Shown: positions 34,881-44,358 of the stretch, piece by piece
How positions within the stretch are numbered: position 1 is the first letter of the stretch
Layout: each line of letters begins with the position of its first letter
Source: Tsuneonella amylolytica
GTDB lineage: Bacteria; Pseudomonadota; Alphaproteobacteria; Sphingomonadales; Sphingomonadaceae
DNA: 64,000 nt
Direction of reading: 5' to 3'
Assembly (NCBI RefSeq): GCF_003626915.1
Contig: NZ_CP032570.1
Span: forward strand, 2,479,001 to 2,543,000
The notes under the pieces: generated by a model
The model's database searches: none
Told to the model about the DNA's origin: nothing
What the model saw: only the letters and a program-made list of their open reading frames with translations
Made by a program: the position numbers and the translations under genes

Positions 34881-35321
34881 ATGCTCTGGGGAAGGGGTCG
34901 CAAGTGCAAGGCACTCGCCGAGCGGTTCGCCGCTGCCGCGAACGCGCGCGACATCGATGCCATGCGCGGCCTTGTTACCCCCGATTTCACCTACATCGAC
35001 AGCTGGCGTGAAGGCGTCGAGGGGCGCGAGATATTCCTCGCCGCGGCGCAGGCGCTGTTCGCCGCCGATCCCGACTTCCGGATCGAGATCGAATCAATCA
35101 GTTTCAGCGATCCTTACGTCCTGATGCGCGGCTGGGCGAGCAGCGGGATCGCCGAATACGGCCGCCGCCGCGCAGTCTGGCGGGCGCGCTGCGAAGACGG
35201 GCTGCTGGGCGAATGGCAATCGTGGGCCGAAGGCGGGCCCCCGGCAATGAGCCGCGCCTATTCACCCGCCAAGGTCGTCGATCTGTCGGCCCGGGCATCG
35301 GAAAAGCCAGCCGCCCCGTGA
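34881..35321 (+). CDS. NTF2-like (SnoaL-type) protein 1
   Basis: This 146-residue protein has an NTF2-like cone fold pattern: an N-terminal helix LAERFAAAANARDIDAMRGLV followed by TPDFTYIDSWREGVEGREIFLAAAQALFA, then beta-strands ending near WAEGG. The family includes enzymes (ketosteroid isomerase-like) and binding proteins; no catalytic pair can be assigned. It overlaps the next gene by 4 nt (GTGA), and that gene is a paralogue of the same fold. Confidence 0.7.
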   Translation: MLWGRGRKCKALAERFAAAANARDIDAMRGLVTPDFTYIDSWREGVEGREIFLAAAQALFAADPDFRIEIESISFSDPYVLMRGWASSGIAEYGRRRAVWRARCEDGLLGEWQSWAEGGPPAMSRAYSPAKVVDLSARASEKPAAP

Positions 35322-35737
35322 TCGCGCGCCTGCTGGCCGAGAAGGGCTTGTTGCCGCTCGGCCGCCGGCGCCGTCGCCTCGCCTTCGCCCGCAGGTATGT
35401 CGCGGCGTTCAACGACCGGGACTGGGTGCAGGTCGAACGCATGCTGGCGCCGGAATTCCGCCACATCGACACTGTCGGCGACGTCGTCGAAGGGCCGGCA
35501 CGCTATATCGAGGCGAGCCGGCGACTGGCCGAAATCGCGCCGGACGTCTCGATCGTCGTCGACGACATGGCCGTCGGGCGCGACCAGCTCTACTTGCGGG
35601 GCAGACTGGTGTCCGCCATCGCAAAGCTCGACGAGGCGACCGTATGGCAGGCCGAATTCGCGGGCGAACGATTGCGGACGCTGCGCCTCACCCGGCCGCA
35701 CAACACAGTGCCGCTTTCGCGTCTGCTTGCCGACTAG
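35318..35737 (+). CDS. NTF2-like (SnoaL-type) protein 2
   Basis: The protein of 139 residues starts at GTG 35318 inside the previous stop (GTGA). After a basic N-terminus (IARLLAEKGLLPLGRRRRR) it repeats the pattern of its neighbour: LAFARRYVAAFNDRDWVQVERML, APEFRHIDTVGDVVEGPARYIEA. The shared H/Y-ID-x4-V-E-G block supports a tandem duplication. The upstream in-frame extension to 35213 lies entirely inside gene 1 and is rejected. Function is unknown. Confidence 0.7.
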   Translation: MIARLLAEKGLLPLGRRRRRLAFARRYVAAFNDRDWVQVERMLAPEFRHIDTVGDVVEGPARYIEASRRLAEIAPDVSIVVDDMAVGRDQLYLRGRLVSAIAKLDEATVWQAEFAGERLRTLRLTRPHNTVPLSRLLAD

Positions 35738-35774
35738 CGTGGACCCCTCGAGCCGGTGTCCGCCGGCTACGGCC

Positions 35775-36959
35775 TCAGGTCTCCGCGAACCGTCGCAACA
35801 TCGCCGCGTGGTTGCGGTGGTCGGCGTCCCGGTCGAGCGAGCGTTCGCGTTCCATGCCCGCCAGCGCGGCCGGGCTCAGGCGCAGGCCGAGGGCGGTGTA
35901 GGTCGCTGCGATGGCCTTGCGCCAGTCGGCATTGAGCGCCTCGAACCCGGTCACCGCGACCGGTCCCTCGAACGCCCGCAGCGCTTCCGCCATCCGCTCG
36001 TCGCGCAGGGCGATCTTGCGATGCCATTCGGCCTCGATCGCGGCGAGGTCGGCATGGTCCGACTGGAACGCCGACTGGCTGGAGACGAGCGACACGCTGC
36101 TCGCCCAGACGCCGCTTTCGTCGCGGTCCGACGCGGCAACGCGCGCACCGGGCAACTGCGCGAGGAGGTCCGGCAGATCTTCGGTGAATTGCGGGCACTT
36201 CAGCACGCGCGGCCGGTCGGTATTGCCGCGTGTCGCCGCATCGGTGCGCAGGATGCGCGCGAATTCGCGGTAGACCGGCACCGCGCCTTGCGCCTCGCTC
36301 CACGCGACGTAGCCGGGAATCCGCCACTGCGCCTCGAACGCGCAAGGGTTGAGCGCGGCGGAAAGCCAGCCGATCTCTTCGTCCGCCCGTGTCGCGCCGA
36401 AGGGATGCAGCGTGTCGAGCCAGGGGTTGATCCGGCGCGCGACCATCAGCGCCGCCGTTCCCTTCAAAGGGCGCAGGTCGGGCGAGCGCGGGACCGGATC
36501 GAAGCTGTCGCAGAAGCGGGTGCCCGCATGCGCCGGATCGGCTGCAAGCAGGCGGTGGAGCCGGGTGGTGCCGCTGCGCATCTGGCCGACCACCACGATG
36601 GGCGGCGCGATCTCGGTGCGCGCAAGTTCGGGCCGCGTGCGCCAGAGCCGGCCGAGCGCATGGCGCTTGCGGATCGCGGCGGTGAGCTGGCCGTAGGCGA
36701 GGGTATGGCCGAGCGGGTTGAGCGCCGCTTCCTCGCGCAGCGACCGGCACAACCGGTCGAGCCGATCGCGGAAATCGGCCACGTCCTCCGCACTGCGCTC
36801 GCCGCTTTCGTCTTCGGGTGCGAAGCCCCGGCTGCCGATACGCCAGAGATAGTCGGGGTCGAGCGGCGGCTTCTCGTCGATGCCGAGACGCCAGATGGCG
36901 GCGATCGCTTTGCGCGCGAGACGGGCGGTCCGCGAGACCGCGAGCGGGTGGGAGCGCAT
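35775..36959 (-). CDS. Sulfotransferase family protein
   Basis: This 394-residue protein resembles the PAPS-dependent sulfotransferase 3 group found in many sphingomonads. The 5'-phosphosulfate loop is PPIVVVGQMRSGTTRLHRLLA near residue 120; RFCDSFDPVP and PRVLKCPQFTEDL (the 3'-phosphate-binding region) follow. The substrate is unknown, and several members of this group may act on other nucleotides. It overlaps the purN stop by 1 nt (TGATG), so it is read from the purN promoter. Confidence 0.8.
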   Translation of the reverse strand: MRSHPLAVSRTARLARKAIAAIWRLGIDEKPPLDPDYLWRIGSRGFAPEDESGERSAEDVADFRDRLDRLCRSLREEAALNPLGHTLAYGQLTAAIRKRHALGRLWRTRPELARTEIAPPIVVVGQMRSGTTRLHRLLAADPAHAGTRFCDSFDPVPRSPDLRPLKGTAALMVARRINPWLDTLHPFGATRADEEIGWLSAALNPCAFEAQWRIPGYVAWSEAQGAVPVYREFARILRTDAATRGNTDRPRVLKCPQFTEDLPDLLAQLPGARVAASDRDESGVWASSVSLVSSQSAFQSDHADLAAIEAEWHRKIALRDERMAEALRAFEGPVAVTGFEALNADWRKAIAATYTALGLRLSPAALAGMERERSLDRDADHRNHAAMLRRFAET

Positions 36960-37915
36960 CAGAACGGGTCGGCCGCGTCCATCAGCGCGGTTAGTTTCTT
37001 CGGCGCGACCGCGCGCCAGCTGCGCGCGATGCGTCCCTCGACCGCGTCCCAGTCGGTATCCCCCAGGTCCAGCCGGGCGGCGATCCAGTCGTCACCGAAA
37101 TAGGCGGGGCGGAAATATCGTTCGGGGTCGTTCTCGATCAGCTGCGCCTGTTCGTCCGGCCCGCCAATCTTGGTCAGCAGCGCGATGCGCCCGTCGCCAT
37201 GACGATCGACCGAGACCCAGGCGAACTTCTTGCCATTCTCGATGCCGAAGCACGGCATCCCGTGGCTCGTCGTTTCTTCCGCGCGGGGCATCGCCATCGC
37301 GCGCTCGCGCACCTTGTCCACCAGCCAGTCGGCATCGAACGGGCGCGAGACGTATGCGGCGAGGACGCGCGGGTAGAGCTGGTGCTCGGCGATGCGTACC
37401 CGCTCGGCGAGGCTCGCTTCGGTATCGCCCGGCATCACCGCGACCCGCGCCTGGCCCAGGACCTCGCCCGCGTCGAGTTCATCGGTGACGAGATGCACGC
37501 TGCATCCGGCATGGCTGTCGCCCGCCTCGATCGCGGCGCGATGGGTATGAAGGCCCCGGTATTTCGGCAGGAGCGAGGGGTGGATGTTGAGCATCCGGCC
37601 CTCCCACGCGCGGACGATGTCGGATCCCAGCACCCGCATATATCCCGCCAGCGCGACGTACTGCGCGCCCGCCTCGCGGATCGCGGCATCCATCGCGGCA
37701 TCGTGCGCGGGCCGGTCCATGCCCCGGTGCGACAGCGCGAAGGTCGCCGTCCCCTCGGCCCCGGCGAGCGCGAGCCCGGCGGCGCCCGGATCGTTGCTGG
37801 CCACCAGCACGATCTCGAACGGGGCGTCGGGCTGACGGCTGGCATAGAGCAGGGCGGCCATGTTGGTGCCGCTGCCCGATATCAGCACGGCGACCCGCGC
37901 CTTCCTCACCGTCAT
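36959..37915 (-). CDS. purN: PurN formyltransferase fused to a MmcQ/YjbR-like domain
   Basis: The N-terminal ~195 residues are glycinamide ribonucleotide transformylase (purine step 3): VAVLISGSGTNMAALLYA, the catalytic Asn and His in NIHPSLLPKYRGLHTHRAAIEAG and the Asp in HLVTDELDAGEVLGQ. PurN normally ends near residue 200. Here about 110 extra residues follow, starting PRAEETTSHGMPCFGIENGK and containing FAWVSVDRHGDGRIALLTK and RYFRPAYFGDDWIAARLD, a pattern of the MmcQ/YjbR domain. The reading frame is continuous, so this looks like a genuine fusion. It is upstream of the sulfotransferase gene. Confidence 0.9.
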   Translation of the reverse strand: MTVRKARVAVLISGSGTNMAALLYASRQPDAPFEIVLVASNDPGAAGLALAGAEGTATFALSHRGMDRPAHDAAMDAAIREAGAQYVALAGYMRVLGSDIVRAWEGRMLNIHPSLLPKYRGLHTHRAAIEAGDSHAGCSVHLVTDELDAGEVLGQARVAVMPGDTEASLAERVRIAEHQLYPRVLAAYVSRPFDADWLVDKVRERAMAMPRAEETTSHGMPCFGIENGKKFAWVSVDRHGDGRIALLTKIGGPDEQAQLIENDPERYFRPAYFGDDWIAARLDLGDTDWDAVEGRIARSWRAVAPKKLTALMDAADPF

Positions 37916-37970
37916 CGTTCGAAACCCTTCGCGCGGAACCGATTGTTCCGGTAACGGCTTGTGGCAGCAC

Positions 37971-39026
37971 ATGGGACCCCCGCTCAAGCCCCGCCCGGAA
38001 GATATTCCGTATCTCCGCAGACTCGGGTGGACGATCGCGATCGCCGCCGCGCTGCTCGTCGTCTGGCGCGCATCCGACCTCCTGCTGCTCGCGTTCGGCT
38101 CGGTAATCGGGGCGGTGGTGTTCCGCAGTGCCGCGGGGCTCTTCCGCCGGTTCGGCATCCGCAATCACGGCGCGTCACTGGTGCTCGGGGTGCTGATGTC
38201 GCTCGGCATCCTGGGCGTTCTCGTCTACCTCATCGTGGTCCAGTTCGGGACCGACATCGCGCAGATGATTGACAACCTGCCGCAGATCATCGCGTCCATC
38301 GAAGCGACCATGAGCACGACCCCGGTGGGCGAGGCGATCGTCCGCGCGGTGGAGGCGGCCGTCGCCGGCAGCGCGATCGCCGACCGGCTCGGCACGCTGG
38401 CGGCGGGCACGGCCGAAGTGCTGCTGAACTTCCTCATCGTCATCATCGGCGCGCTGTTCCTCGCGGGCAATCCCGGCCCCTACAAGCGCGCGGTCGTGCT
38501 GCTCACCCCGCCCGCGGGGCGCCCGATGATGGAGCGCGCGATCGGGAAGATGAGCATCGCGCTGCGCCTGTGGCTGAAGTCCAAGCTCATCTCGATGACC
38601 GCGATGGCGGTGCTGATCGGGGGTTCGCTGTGGCTGGCGGGGCTGGAGAACTGGGCGGCGCTGGGGCTGCTCGGCGGCCTCAGCGAGTTCATCCCCTACG
38701 TCGGCCCGGCGGTCGCCATGCTGCCCGCCATCGGCCTCGCCGCGGCGCAGGGCGGGGACGTTCTCACCTATACGTTGATCGCCTTCGTCGCGGTGCGGGT
38801 GATCGAAGCGTGGCTGATCACGCCGTTCGTCAACAAACAGGTGGTCGACATTCCGCCCGCGCTGACGCTGTTCACGATCCTGGGAGCAGGCGCGGTGTTC
38901 GGCATCTACGGAGTGTTCTTCGCCGGGGCGCTGCTCGTGGTGGCGTTCGTGGGCGTGCGCGAGATCTATTTGCGCGACACGTTGGGGGAGGACATCGACG
39001 CGATCCCGGAGGATGCCGCGACCTGA
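37971..39026 (+). CDS. AI-2E family transporter (PerM-like permease)
   Basis: This 351-residue membrane protein has the AI-2E/UPF0118 layout: an N-terminal helix pair (LGWTIAIAAALLVVWRASDLLLL), a periplasmic coiled region (MIDNLPQIIASIEATMST), and a C-terminal block with LGLLGGLSEFIPYVGPAVAMLPA and PFVNKQVVDIPPALTLF. Substrates differ among members (autoinducer-2, Na+/H+ exchange), so none is assigned. It is divergent from purN (55-nt gap) and convergent with purM. Confidence 0.88.
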   Translation: MGPPLKPRPEDIPYLRRLGWTIAIAAALLVVWRASDLLLLAFGSVIGAVVFRSAAGLFRRFGIRNHGASLVLGVLMSLGILGVLVYLIVVQFGTDIAQMIDNLPQIIASIEATMSTTPVGEAIVRAVEAAVAGSAIADRLGTLAAGTAEVLLNFLIVIIGALFLAGNPGPYKRAVVLLTPPAGRPMMERAIGKMSIALRLWLKSKLISMTAMAVLIGGSLWLAGLENWAALGLLGGLSEFIPYVGPAVAMLPAIGLAAAQGGDVLTYTLIAFVAVRVIEAWLITPFVNKQVVDIPPALTLFTILGAGAVFGIYGVFFAGALLVVAFVGVREIYLRDTLGEDIDAIPEDAAT

Positions 39027-39035
39027 TCCGGCCGC

Positions 39036-40157
39036 TCAAGCGGTGTGAACGGCCTCCCAAGCCTCGCGCGCCGACCATGTTTCGGCCGACCCGCGAACGG
39101 TGCACCCGCGTGGCCCCTCGATAACCTCGCCGATGCGGATCACGCTTTCGCCGTTGGCTTCGAGATCGGCCGCGACCTCGCGCGCCATGTCGGGCGCGAC
39201 GGCGAGGACCATCCCGATCCCGCAGTTGAAGGTGCGGGCCATTTCGCCCGGCTCGATATGGCCCTGCGCCTGCAGGAACGCCATCAGGCGCGGTTGCTCC
39301 CACGCGTCGGCGTCGATCACCGCGTGCGCGCCTTCGGGAAGCACGCGTGGAACGTTCTCGAGCAGGCCGCCGCCGGTGATGTGGGCGAGCGCGTCGATTT
39401 TCCCTGCGCGCACCAGCGGCAGCAAGCTCTTCACGTAGATCTTCGTCGGCGCGATCAGTGCGTCGATCAGCAGGACTTCGGGGTCGAACAGGGCGGGGCG
39501 GTCGAGCCGCCAGCCCATGTCCTCCGCGAGCCGGCGGACGAGCGAGTAGCCGTTCGAGTGGACCCCCGAACTCGCCATCCCGAGAAGGACGTGCCCGGGC
39601 CCGACCCGGTCGCCGGTCAGCTGCTCGCCTCGCTCGACCGCGCCGACGCAGAACCCGGCCAGATCGTAGTCGCCGGCCGCATACATCCCGGGCATCTCGG
39701 CGGTCTCCCCGCCGATGAGCGCGCAGCCTGCCTGCCGGCATCCCTCGGCGATGCCCGCGACGACGCGCGTCGCGACGCCGTTCTCGAGCTTGCCGGTGGC
39801 GAAATAGTCGAGGAAGAACAACGGCTCCGCGCCCTGGACGATAAGGTCGTTCACGCACATCGCAACGAGGTCAATGCCGACGGTGTCATGCCGGTTCGCC
39901 TCGATGGCGAGCTTGAGCTTGGTGCCCACTCCGTCGTTCGCGGCGACCAGCAACGGATCGCTGTAACCGGCCGCCCGCGGATCGAAGAACCCGCCGAAAC
40001 CACCAAGCTCGCTCGTCGCGCCGGGGCGGGCAGTGCTCTTCGCGAGCGGCCCGATGGCGCGGACGAGAGCATTGCCCGCGTCGATCGACACCCCGGCCGA
40101 TTCGTAGGTATAGGATTTGGGCGCATTGGATTTGGGCGGGGGACCGTTCGATGCCAT
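39036..40157 (-). CDS. purM: Phosphoribosylformylglycinamidine cyclo-ligase (AIR synthetase)
   Basis: This 373-residue ATP-dependent enzyme closes the imidazole ring in purine synthesis step 5. Conserved parts include [70 protein letters not shown] and [13 protein letters not shown]. purN lies 1.1 kb away on the same strand but is separated by the plus-strand permease. It is divergent from the DUF2066-like gene (69-nt gap). Confidence 0.96.
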   Translation of the reverse strand: MASNGPPPKSNAPKSYTYESAGVSIDAGNALVRAIGPLAKSTARPGATSELGGFGGFFDPRAAGYSDPLLVAANDGVGTKLKLAIEANRHDTVGIDLVAMCVNDLIVQGAEPLFFLDYFATGKLENGVATRVVAGIAEGCRQAGCALIGGETAEMPGMYAAGDYDLAGFCVGAVERGEQLTGDRVGPGHVLLGMASSGVHSNGYSLVRRLAEDMGWRLDRPALFDPEVLLIDALIAPTKIYVKSLLPLVRAGKIDALAHITGGGLLENVPRVLPEGAHAVIDADAWEQPRLMAFLQAQGHIEPGEMARTFNCGIGMVLAVAPDMAREVAADLEANGESVIRIGEVIEGPRGCTVRGSAETWSAREAWEAVHTA

Positions 40158-40226
40158 GCGCCCGCACTGACGCATTCGCGCTTGGATTTCCATGCCCGTT
40201 TGGGCAAAAGGCCGCCAGTTTTCCCC

Positions 40227-41525
40227 ATGACCGCCACCGTCACCCTCCTCCGCGACCCGCGCCGCGCCCTCCTGATCGGAACCGTCGGGCTCGCGTCCGC
40301 AGCGATCCTGGCGCTCGCCGGACAGGCGCTGGTGGCGCAGGTGGCGGGCGACCGGGGCATCGCGGCGGTGGCCTCCTCCGGCGACATCGTGATCGGGGGG
40401 GTCGAAGTCGACGTGACCGGCAAGAGTGCCGAGGATGCGCGCGACGAGGGCTGGCGCGAGGCGATGAAGCTTGCATGGAAGAAGGCCGGCGGTCCGGCCA
40501 TTCCCGACGGCCAGCTCTACGGCCTCGTATCCTCGGTCGTCATCGAGCACGAGGAACTGGGGCCCAACCGCTACATCGCGCGGCTCGGCGTGGTGTTCGA
40601 CCGCGCGCGTGCCGGCGGCCTGCTGGGGCGGGGCGGCACGGTCACCAATTCGGCGCCGATGCTGCTCGTGCCGGTGCTGATGACCGGCGGGGCCAATACC
40701 GTCTACCAAGTCCGCAACCCATGGCAGCGCGCCTGGGCCGAATACCAGCCCGGCGCGAGCAGGGTCGACTATGTCCGCCCGTCGGGCGCGGGCGGCGATT
40801 CGCTGCTCATCACCTACGGCCAGACTGGCCGCCGCAGCCGCACATGGTGGCGCAACGTGCTCGACCAGTTCGGGGCGAGCGACGTCCTCGTAGCGATCGC
40901 GCATCTCGACTATGAGTACCCGGGCGGCCCGGTGAAGGGGCGCTTCACCGCGCGCTACGGGCCCGACGACGAGTATCTCGGCACCTTCACCATGACCGCG
41001 CCCAGCCAGGCCACGCTCCCCGCCATGCTGGACAAGGCGGTGCTGCGGTTCAATTCGATGTACGAGGCCGCGCTGGCCGACGGCCGCCTGAAGCCCGACG
41101 CCACGCTGAACCTCGGCGCGCCGCAGATCGACCCGGCGATCCAGCAACTGATCGAGATGGGCCGCGCGGCCGAGGCGCAGGAGCGCGCCGACCGCGCCGC
41201 TGCCGCCGCCGCGCGCGCAGCGCGCGATGCGCCCGCGCCGACCGCCGTGCCGTCCTCCGACACGGCGCCCAACGCCCCGGCCGCGAACATGGGAAGCTAC
41301 ATCGTCCAGTTCGCGACGCCCGATGCGGGCGCGTTCGATGCCTCGCTCGCCGCCGTGCGCGCCGCGCCGGGGGTGCGCGCGGCCGCCGCGACCAGCACCG
41401 CCATCGGCGGCACTTCGCTGATGAGCGTGGTCTACAGCGGGACGGCCGCCGACCTCGCGGCCGCGCTGCGCTCGCGCGGGTTCACCGTGCGCCAGTCGGG
41501 CAACGCGATCTCGATCAGCCGCTGA
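40227..41525 (+). CDS. DUF2066-like exported protein
   Basis: This 432-residue protein has a signal peptide or N-terminal anchor (about residues 12-38, [16 protein letters not shown]), then a DUF2066 region: [42 protein letters not shown]-like and [12 protein letters not shown]. The C-terminal 100 residues form an Ala-rich helix and then a second small alpha/beta domain ([16 protein letters not shown]...). It overlaps hdaA as TGATG, and the DUF2066-hdaA pairing recurs in related genomes by my recollection. Function is unknown. Confidence 0.8.
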   Translation: MTATVTLLRDPRRALLIGTVGLASAAILALAGQALVAQVAGDRGIAAVASSGDIVIGGVEVDVTGKSAEDARDEGWREAMKLAWKKAGGPAIPDGQLYGLVSSVVIEHEELGPNRYIARLGVVFDRARAGGLLGRGGTVTNSAPMLLVPVLMTGGANTVYQVRNPWQRAWAEYQPGASRVDYVRPSGAGGDSLLITYGQTGRRSRTWWRNVLDQFGASDVLVAIAHLDYEYPGGPVKGRFTARYGPDDEYLGTFTMTAPSQATLPAMLDKAVLRFNSMYEAALADGRLKPDATLNLGAPQIDPAIQQLIEMGRAAEAQERADRAAAAAARAARDAPAPTAVPSSDTAPNAPAANMGSYIVQFATPDAGAFDASLAAVRAAPGVRAAAATSTAIGGTSLMSVVYSGTAADLAAALRSRGFTVRQSGNAISISR

Positions 41526-42139
41526 TGGCCGGGCAGATCGCCCTGCCGCTGCCGATGCGGCGGGCGGACGATCCGTCGCGCATCGTCGTCGGCAATGCCA
41601 ACCGCGCCGCGGTCGACGCCCTGGCCGACCCTTCGCAGTGGCCCTTCGCGACCGCGATCCTCGCGGGCCCGCCCCGCAGCGGCAAGACCCTGCTCGCGCG
41701 GTGGGCTGGGCGAACGGATGGGGTAGAGGTCGTCGACGGCGCCGATGCGGCCGACGAGACCGCTTTGTTCCACCGCTGGAATCGCGCGCAGGAAAGCGGC
41801 ACCGCGCTCCTCCTCGTCACCGATCGCGACCCGTGGGATATCGCGCTTCCCGACCTGCGCAGCCGGCTGGGCGCAGCGCTCCACCTCGCCATCGGCGTGC
41901 CCGACGACGACATGGTGGCCGCCCTGATAGAAGCGCATGCCGATGCCCGCGGCCTTGTCTTGGGCGAAGGCGCGCTTACCTATCTCGTGCCGCGGCTCGA
42001 ACGCAGTTTTGCCGGGATCGAGGCGGTCGTCACCGCGATCGACCGGCTGACGCTGGAGCGCAAGGCGCCGCCGACGCTGTCGGTCTGGCGCGATGCGCTC
42101 GACGCGGTGCAGGGGGCCGAGCAGCCCCGCTTGCTTTGA
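41525..42139 (+). CDS. hdaA: HdaA, DnaA-related regulatory inactivator
   Basis: The protein of 204 residues is an AAA+ DnaA-like protein without the DnaA DNA-binding domain. Its N-terminus [11 protein letters not shown] contains a beta-clamp-binding motif (Q-x-x-LPL), as expected for Hda, which with the clamp stimulates ATP hydrolysis by DnaA after initiation. The P-loop [16 protein letters not shown] is present. The Walker B-like region ([11 protein letters not shown]) is weak. It is coupled to the DUF2066 gene and lies beside purM and the permease. Confidence 0.88.
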   Translation: MAGQIALPLPMRRADDPSRIVVGNANRAAVDALADPSQWPFATAILAGPPRSGKTLLARWAGRTDGVEVVDGADAADETALFHRWNRAQESGTALLLVTDRDPWDIALPDLRSRLGAALHLAIGVPDDDMVAALIEAHADARGLVLGEGALTYLVPRLERSFAGIEAVVTAIDRLTLERKAPPTLSVWRDALDAVQGAEQPRLL

Positions 42140-42167
42140 CGGCCGGTTGGTGGGAGATTCGCGGACA

Positions 42168-42887
42168 ATGTTCGATGCGCTGACATCCTACCTGGATTCG
42201 ATCCGCGCGCGCGATCCCGCGCCGCATTCCCGGTGGGAGATTCTGCTCTATCCCGGCGTCCTCGCGCTCGGCCTGCACCGGGTCGCGCACTGGCTGTACG
42301 AGGCGAAGCTCTATTTCCTCGCCCGGCTGGTCAACCATTTCAGCCGCTTCCTGACCGCGATCGACATCCACCCCGGCGCAAGCATCGGGAAGAACTTCTT
42401 CATCGACCACGGCTTCACCGTGATCGGCGAGACCGCGGAGATCGGCGACAACGTCACGATCTACCAGTGCGTCACGCTGGGCGGCACGAACCCTGCGAAC
42501 GGCATCCCGGGCAAGCGGCACCCGACCATCGGCGACAACGCGATCATCGGCTCGGGCGCGCAGGTGATCGGGCCGATCGTGGTCGGCAACCGCGCGCGGA
42601 TCGGCGCCAACGCGGTCGTGACCGACGACGTGCCCGAAGGCGCGACGATGATCGGCCTGAAGGCGCGCAGCACGCTCGTCCCGGCGGAGGAGTGGATGCG
42701 CGAATTCCTTCCTTACGGCACCCCGTGCGAGGACCCGTGCGCCCCCAGCCGCGACGGGGTGGAGAAACTGGAGAGCGAACTGGCCGCCCTGCGCGCCGAG
42801 ATCGCGGAGATGAAGGCGGCGCTCGCCGCGTCCGCGCCCACGCCAGCACGCCAGCCCGCCAAGCGCAGCGGAACCAAGCGCGGATGA
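42168..42887 (+). CDS. cysE: Serine O-acetyltransferase (EpsC/CysE-like)
   Basis: This 239-residue left-handed beta-helix enzyme makes O-acetylserine for cysteine. Markers are IHPGASIGKNFFIDHGFTVIGE with catalytic His, IYQCVTLGGTNP and GKRHPTIGDNAIIGSGAQVIG. It is the compact EpsC-type form lacking the long N-terminal domain of E. coli CysE. The last 70 residues (a Glu/Ala coiled coil and a basic tail) are an extension beyond the core. It overlaps the DUF2794 gene by 4 nt. Confidence 0.92.
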   Translation: MFDALTSYLDSIRARDPAPHSRWEILLYPGVLALGLHRVAHWLYEAKLYFLARLVNHFSRFLTAIDIHPGASIGKNFFIDHGFTVIGETAEIGDNVTIYQCVTLGGTNPANGIPGKRHPTIGDNAIIGSGAQVIGPIVVGNRARIGANAVVTDDVPEGATMIGLKARSTLVPAEEWMREFLPYGTPCEDPCAPSRDGVEKLESELAALRAEIAEMKAALAASAPTPARQPAKRSGTKRG

Positions 42888-43234
42888 GCGCCGGCAGCCG
42901 CGGTGCGGTCGTCCTCTTTCCCGGTCGCCGCCCCAACCAGGTGGGGTTCGAACGCGAGGAACTGATGCGCATCCTCGACCTCTACGGCCGGATGGTCGCG
43001 GCGGGCGAATGGCGCGACTACGCGATGGACTTTACGAAGGATTTCGCCGCCTTCGCCGCCTTCCGCCGCACAGCCGAACGCCCGCAGGCGCGGATCGAAA
43101 AACGGCCTGCCCTGCGCAACCGGCAGGGCATGTGGACCCTGTTCGGCGAACACGGCCAGATCTTGAAACGCGGCCACGAACTCCCCGGCGTCCTCGCCCC
43201 GATGGAACGCCGTCTCGTGAAGGCGGTCGACTAG
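42884..43234 (+). CDS. DUF2794 protein
   Basis: This 116-residue cytoplasmic protein matches the alphaproteobacteria-specific DUF2794 family: FEREELMRILDLYGRMVAAGEWRDYAMDF, FAAFRRTAERPQARIEKRPAL and GMWTLFGEHGQILKRGHEL. No function is known. It is coupled to cysE (ATGA) and ends just before a strong terminator. Confidence 0.88.
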   Translation: MSAGSRGAVVLFPGRRPNQVGFEREELMRILDLYGRMVAAGEWRDYAMDFTKDFAAFAAFRRTAERPQARIEKRPALRNRQGMWTLFGEHGQILKRGHELPGVLAPMERRLVKAVD

Positions 43235-43246
43235 CAGTCCCGCAAC

Positions 43247-43281
43247 GAAAAACCCCGCGCACTCGCGTGCACGGGGTTTCT
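43247..43281. terminator. Bidirectional intrinsic terminator
   Basis: A stem of AAACCCCG-type arms, GAAAAACCCCGCGCAC and GTGCACGGGGTTTCTC, forms about 12 pairs around a TCGC loop, with T-rich ends on both strands. It separates the cysE-DUF2794 operon from the convergent SDR gene and is the strongest terminator in the window. Confidence 0.85.
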
Positions 43282-43309
43282 CGTAACTCTCAAGCTATAA
43301 AGGCGGGCC

Positions 43310-44242
43310 TCAGCCCCGGGTCGAGCTCGGCGCGGCGTCGCCCATGACGGCCTGCATGGCCTTCAGGATCGCGCCCGACTGTTCGCCGCCGTTGTTCGGG
43401 GCGTGGAGGCCTGTCTGGGCGCTGATCTTGTCCCAATTGGCCGCGAAGCCTTCGACGGTGCGCTCGTCTTCCGGCAGCCACACGGCGTCGTTCATCATGA
43501 CCCACGCCGAATGGAAGCCGCCCGCACCCGCGCCCACGATGGCGTTGGTCGGCGCGTCCTCGGATACGAGGAAGAGCGCGGCGGGGACCACGTTCTCGGG
43601 GCCGAACATCTTGAACGCCTGTTCGGGGAACAGGTCCTCGGTCATGCGCGTGCCCGCGACGGGGGCCAGCGTGTTGACCTTGATGTTGTACTTCGCGCCC
43701 TCGAGCTGGAGGGTCTTGGTGAGGCCGGCGAGGCCGAGCTTGGCCGCGCCGTAGTTCGCCTGGCCGAAGTTGCCGAACAGGCCGGTGGAAGACGCGGTCA
43801 TCAGGATGCGGCCATAGGCCTGCTCGCGCATGGTTTCCCACGCCGCCTTGGTGACGAACGCGCTGCCGGTGAGGTGCACCTTCAGCACGAACTCGAAATC
43901 GTCCGGCGTCATCTTGGCGAATGTCTTGTCGCGCAGCACGCCGGCGTTGTTAATGAGGACGTGGACGCCGCCCCACTTCTGCTTGGCGTCCGCGACCATC
44001 TTTTCCATCTGCTCGAAGTCGGTGACCGAGCCGCCGTTCGACACAGCCTCGCCGCCGGCCTTCTCGATTTCCTCGACGACCTGGAGGGCGCTGTCGGAAT
44101 GGCCGGTACCGTCGCGCGCGCCGCCGAGGTCGTTGACCACGACCTTTGCGCCGCGGCGGGCGAGTTCGAGCGCGTATTCGCGGCCCAGGCCGCCGCCTGC
44201 GCCGGTGACGATGGCGACCTTGTCCTTGAACGAAACGGTCAT
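43310..44242 (-). CDS. MFE-2-like short-chain dehydrogenase
   Basis: This 310-residue SDR resembles the (3R)-hydroxyacyl-CoA dehydrogenase domain of peroxisomal multifunctional enzyme 2. Typical marks are [51 protein letters not shown] and the catalytic YGAAKLGL with [10 protein letters not shown]. The C-terminal 60 residues extend past the normal SDR core, as in MFE-2. It likely oxidises a 3-hydroxyacyl-CoA. A perfect 16-bp palindrome 30 nt upstream may regulate it. Confidence 0.85.
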   Translation of the reverse strand: MTVSFKDKVAIVTGAGGGLGREYALELARRGAKVVVNDLGGARDGTGHSDSALQVVEEIEKAGGEAVSNGGSVTDFEQMEKMVADAKQKWGGVHVLINNAGVLRDKTFAKMTPDDFEFVLKVHLTGSAFVTKAAWETMREQAYGRILMTASSTGLFGNFGQANYGAAKLGLAGLTKTLQLEGAKYNIKVNTLAPVAGTRMTEDLFPEQAFKMFGPENVVPAALFLVSEDAPTNAIVGAGAGGFHSAWVMMNDAVWLPEDERTVEGFAANWDKISAQTGLHAPNNGGEQSGAILKAMQAVMGDAAPSSTRG

Positions 44243-44271
44243 GCGAAATGCTCCTGCTGGCTGGGGCGCGG

Positions 44272-44287
44272 TTTACGCGCGCGTAAA
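44272..44287. promoter_or_regulatory. 16-bp perfect palindrome, candidate operator (copy 2)
   Basis: TTTACGCGCGCGTAAA is a perfect palindrome ending 29 nt before the MFE-2-like SDR ATG (minus strand). Its frame TTTACG-N4-CGTAAA matches the dyad at 1112-1127 with the same spacing. A fatty-acid-type SDR and a nitronate monooxygenase sharing an operator suggests a common regulator outside the window. The 29-nt distance places it where it could block or position RNA polymerase. Confidence 0.5.
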
Positions 44288-44358
44288 GTGTGCGGCGGCA
44301 GTGGCACCATCGCGCGGCCGTTGCAACAGGCGGCGGGGCAGCCCGCCATTCCGTAAGG

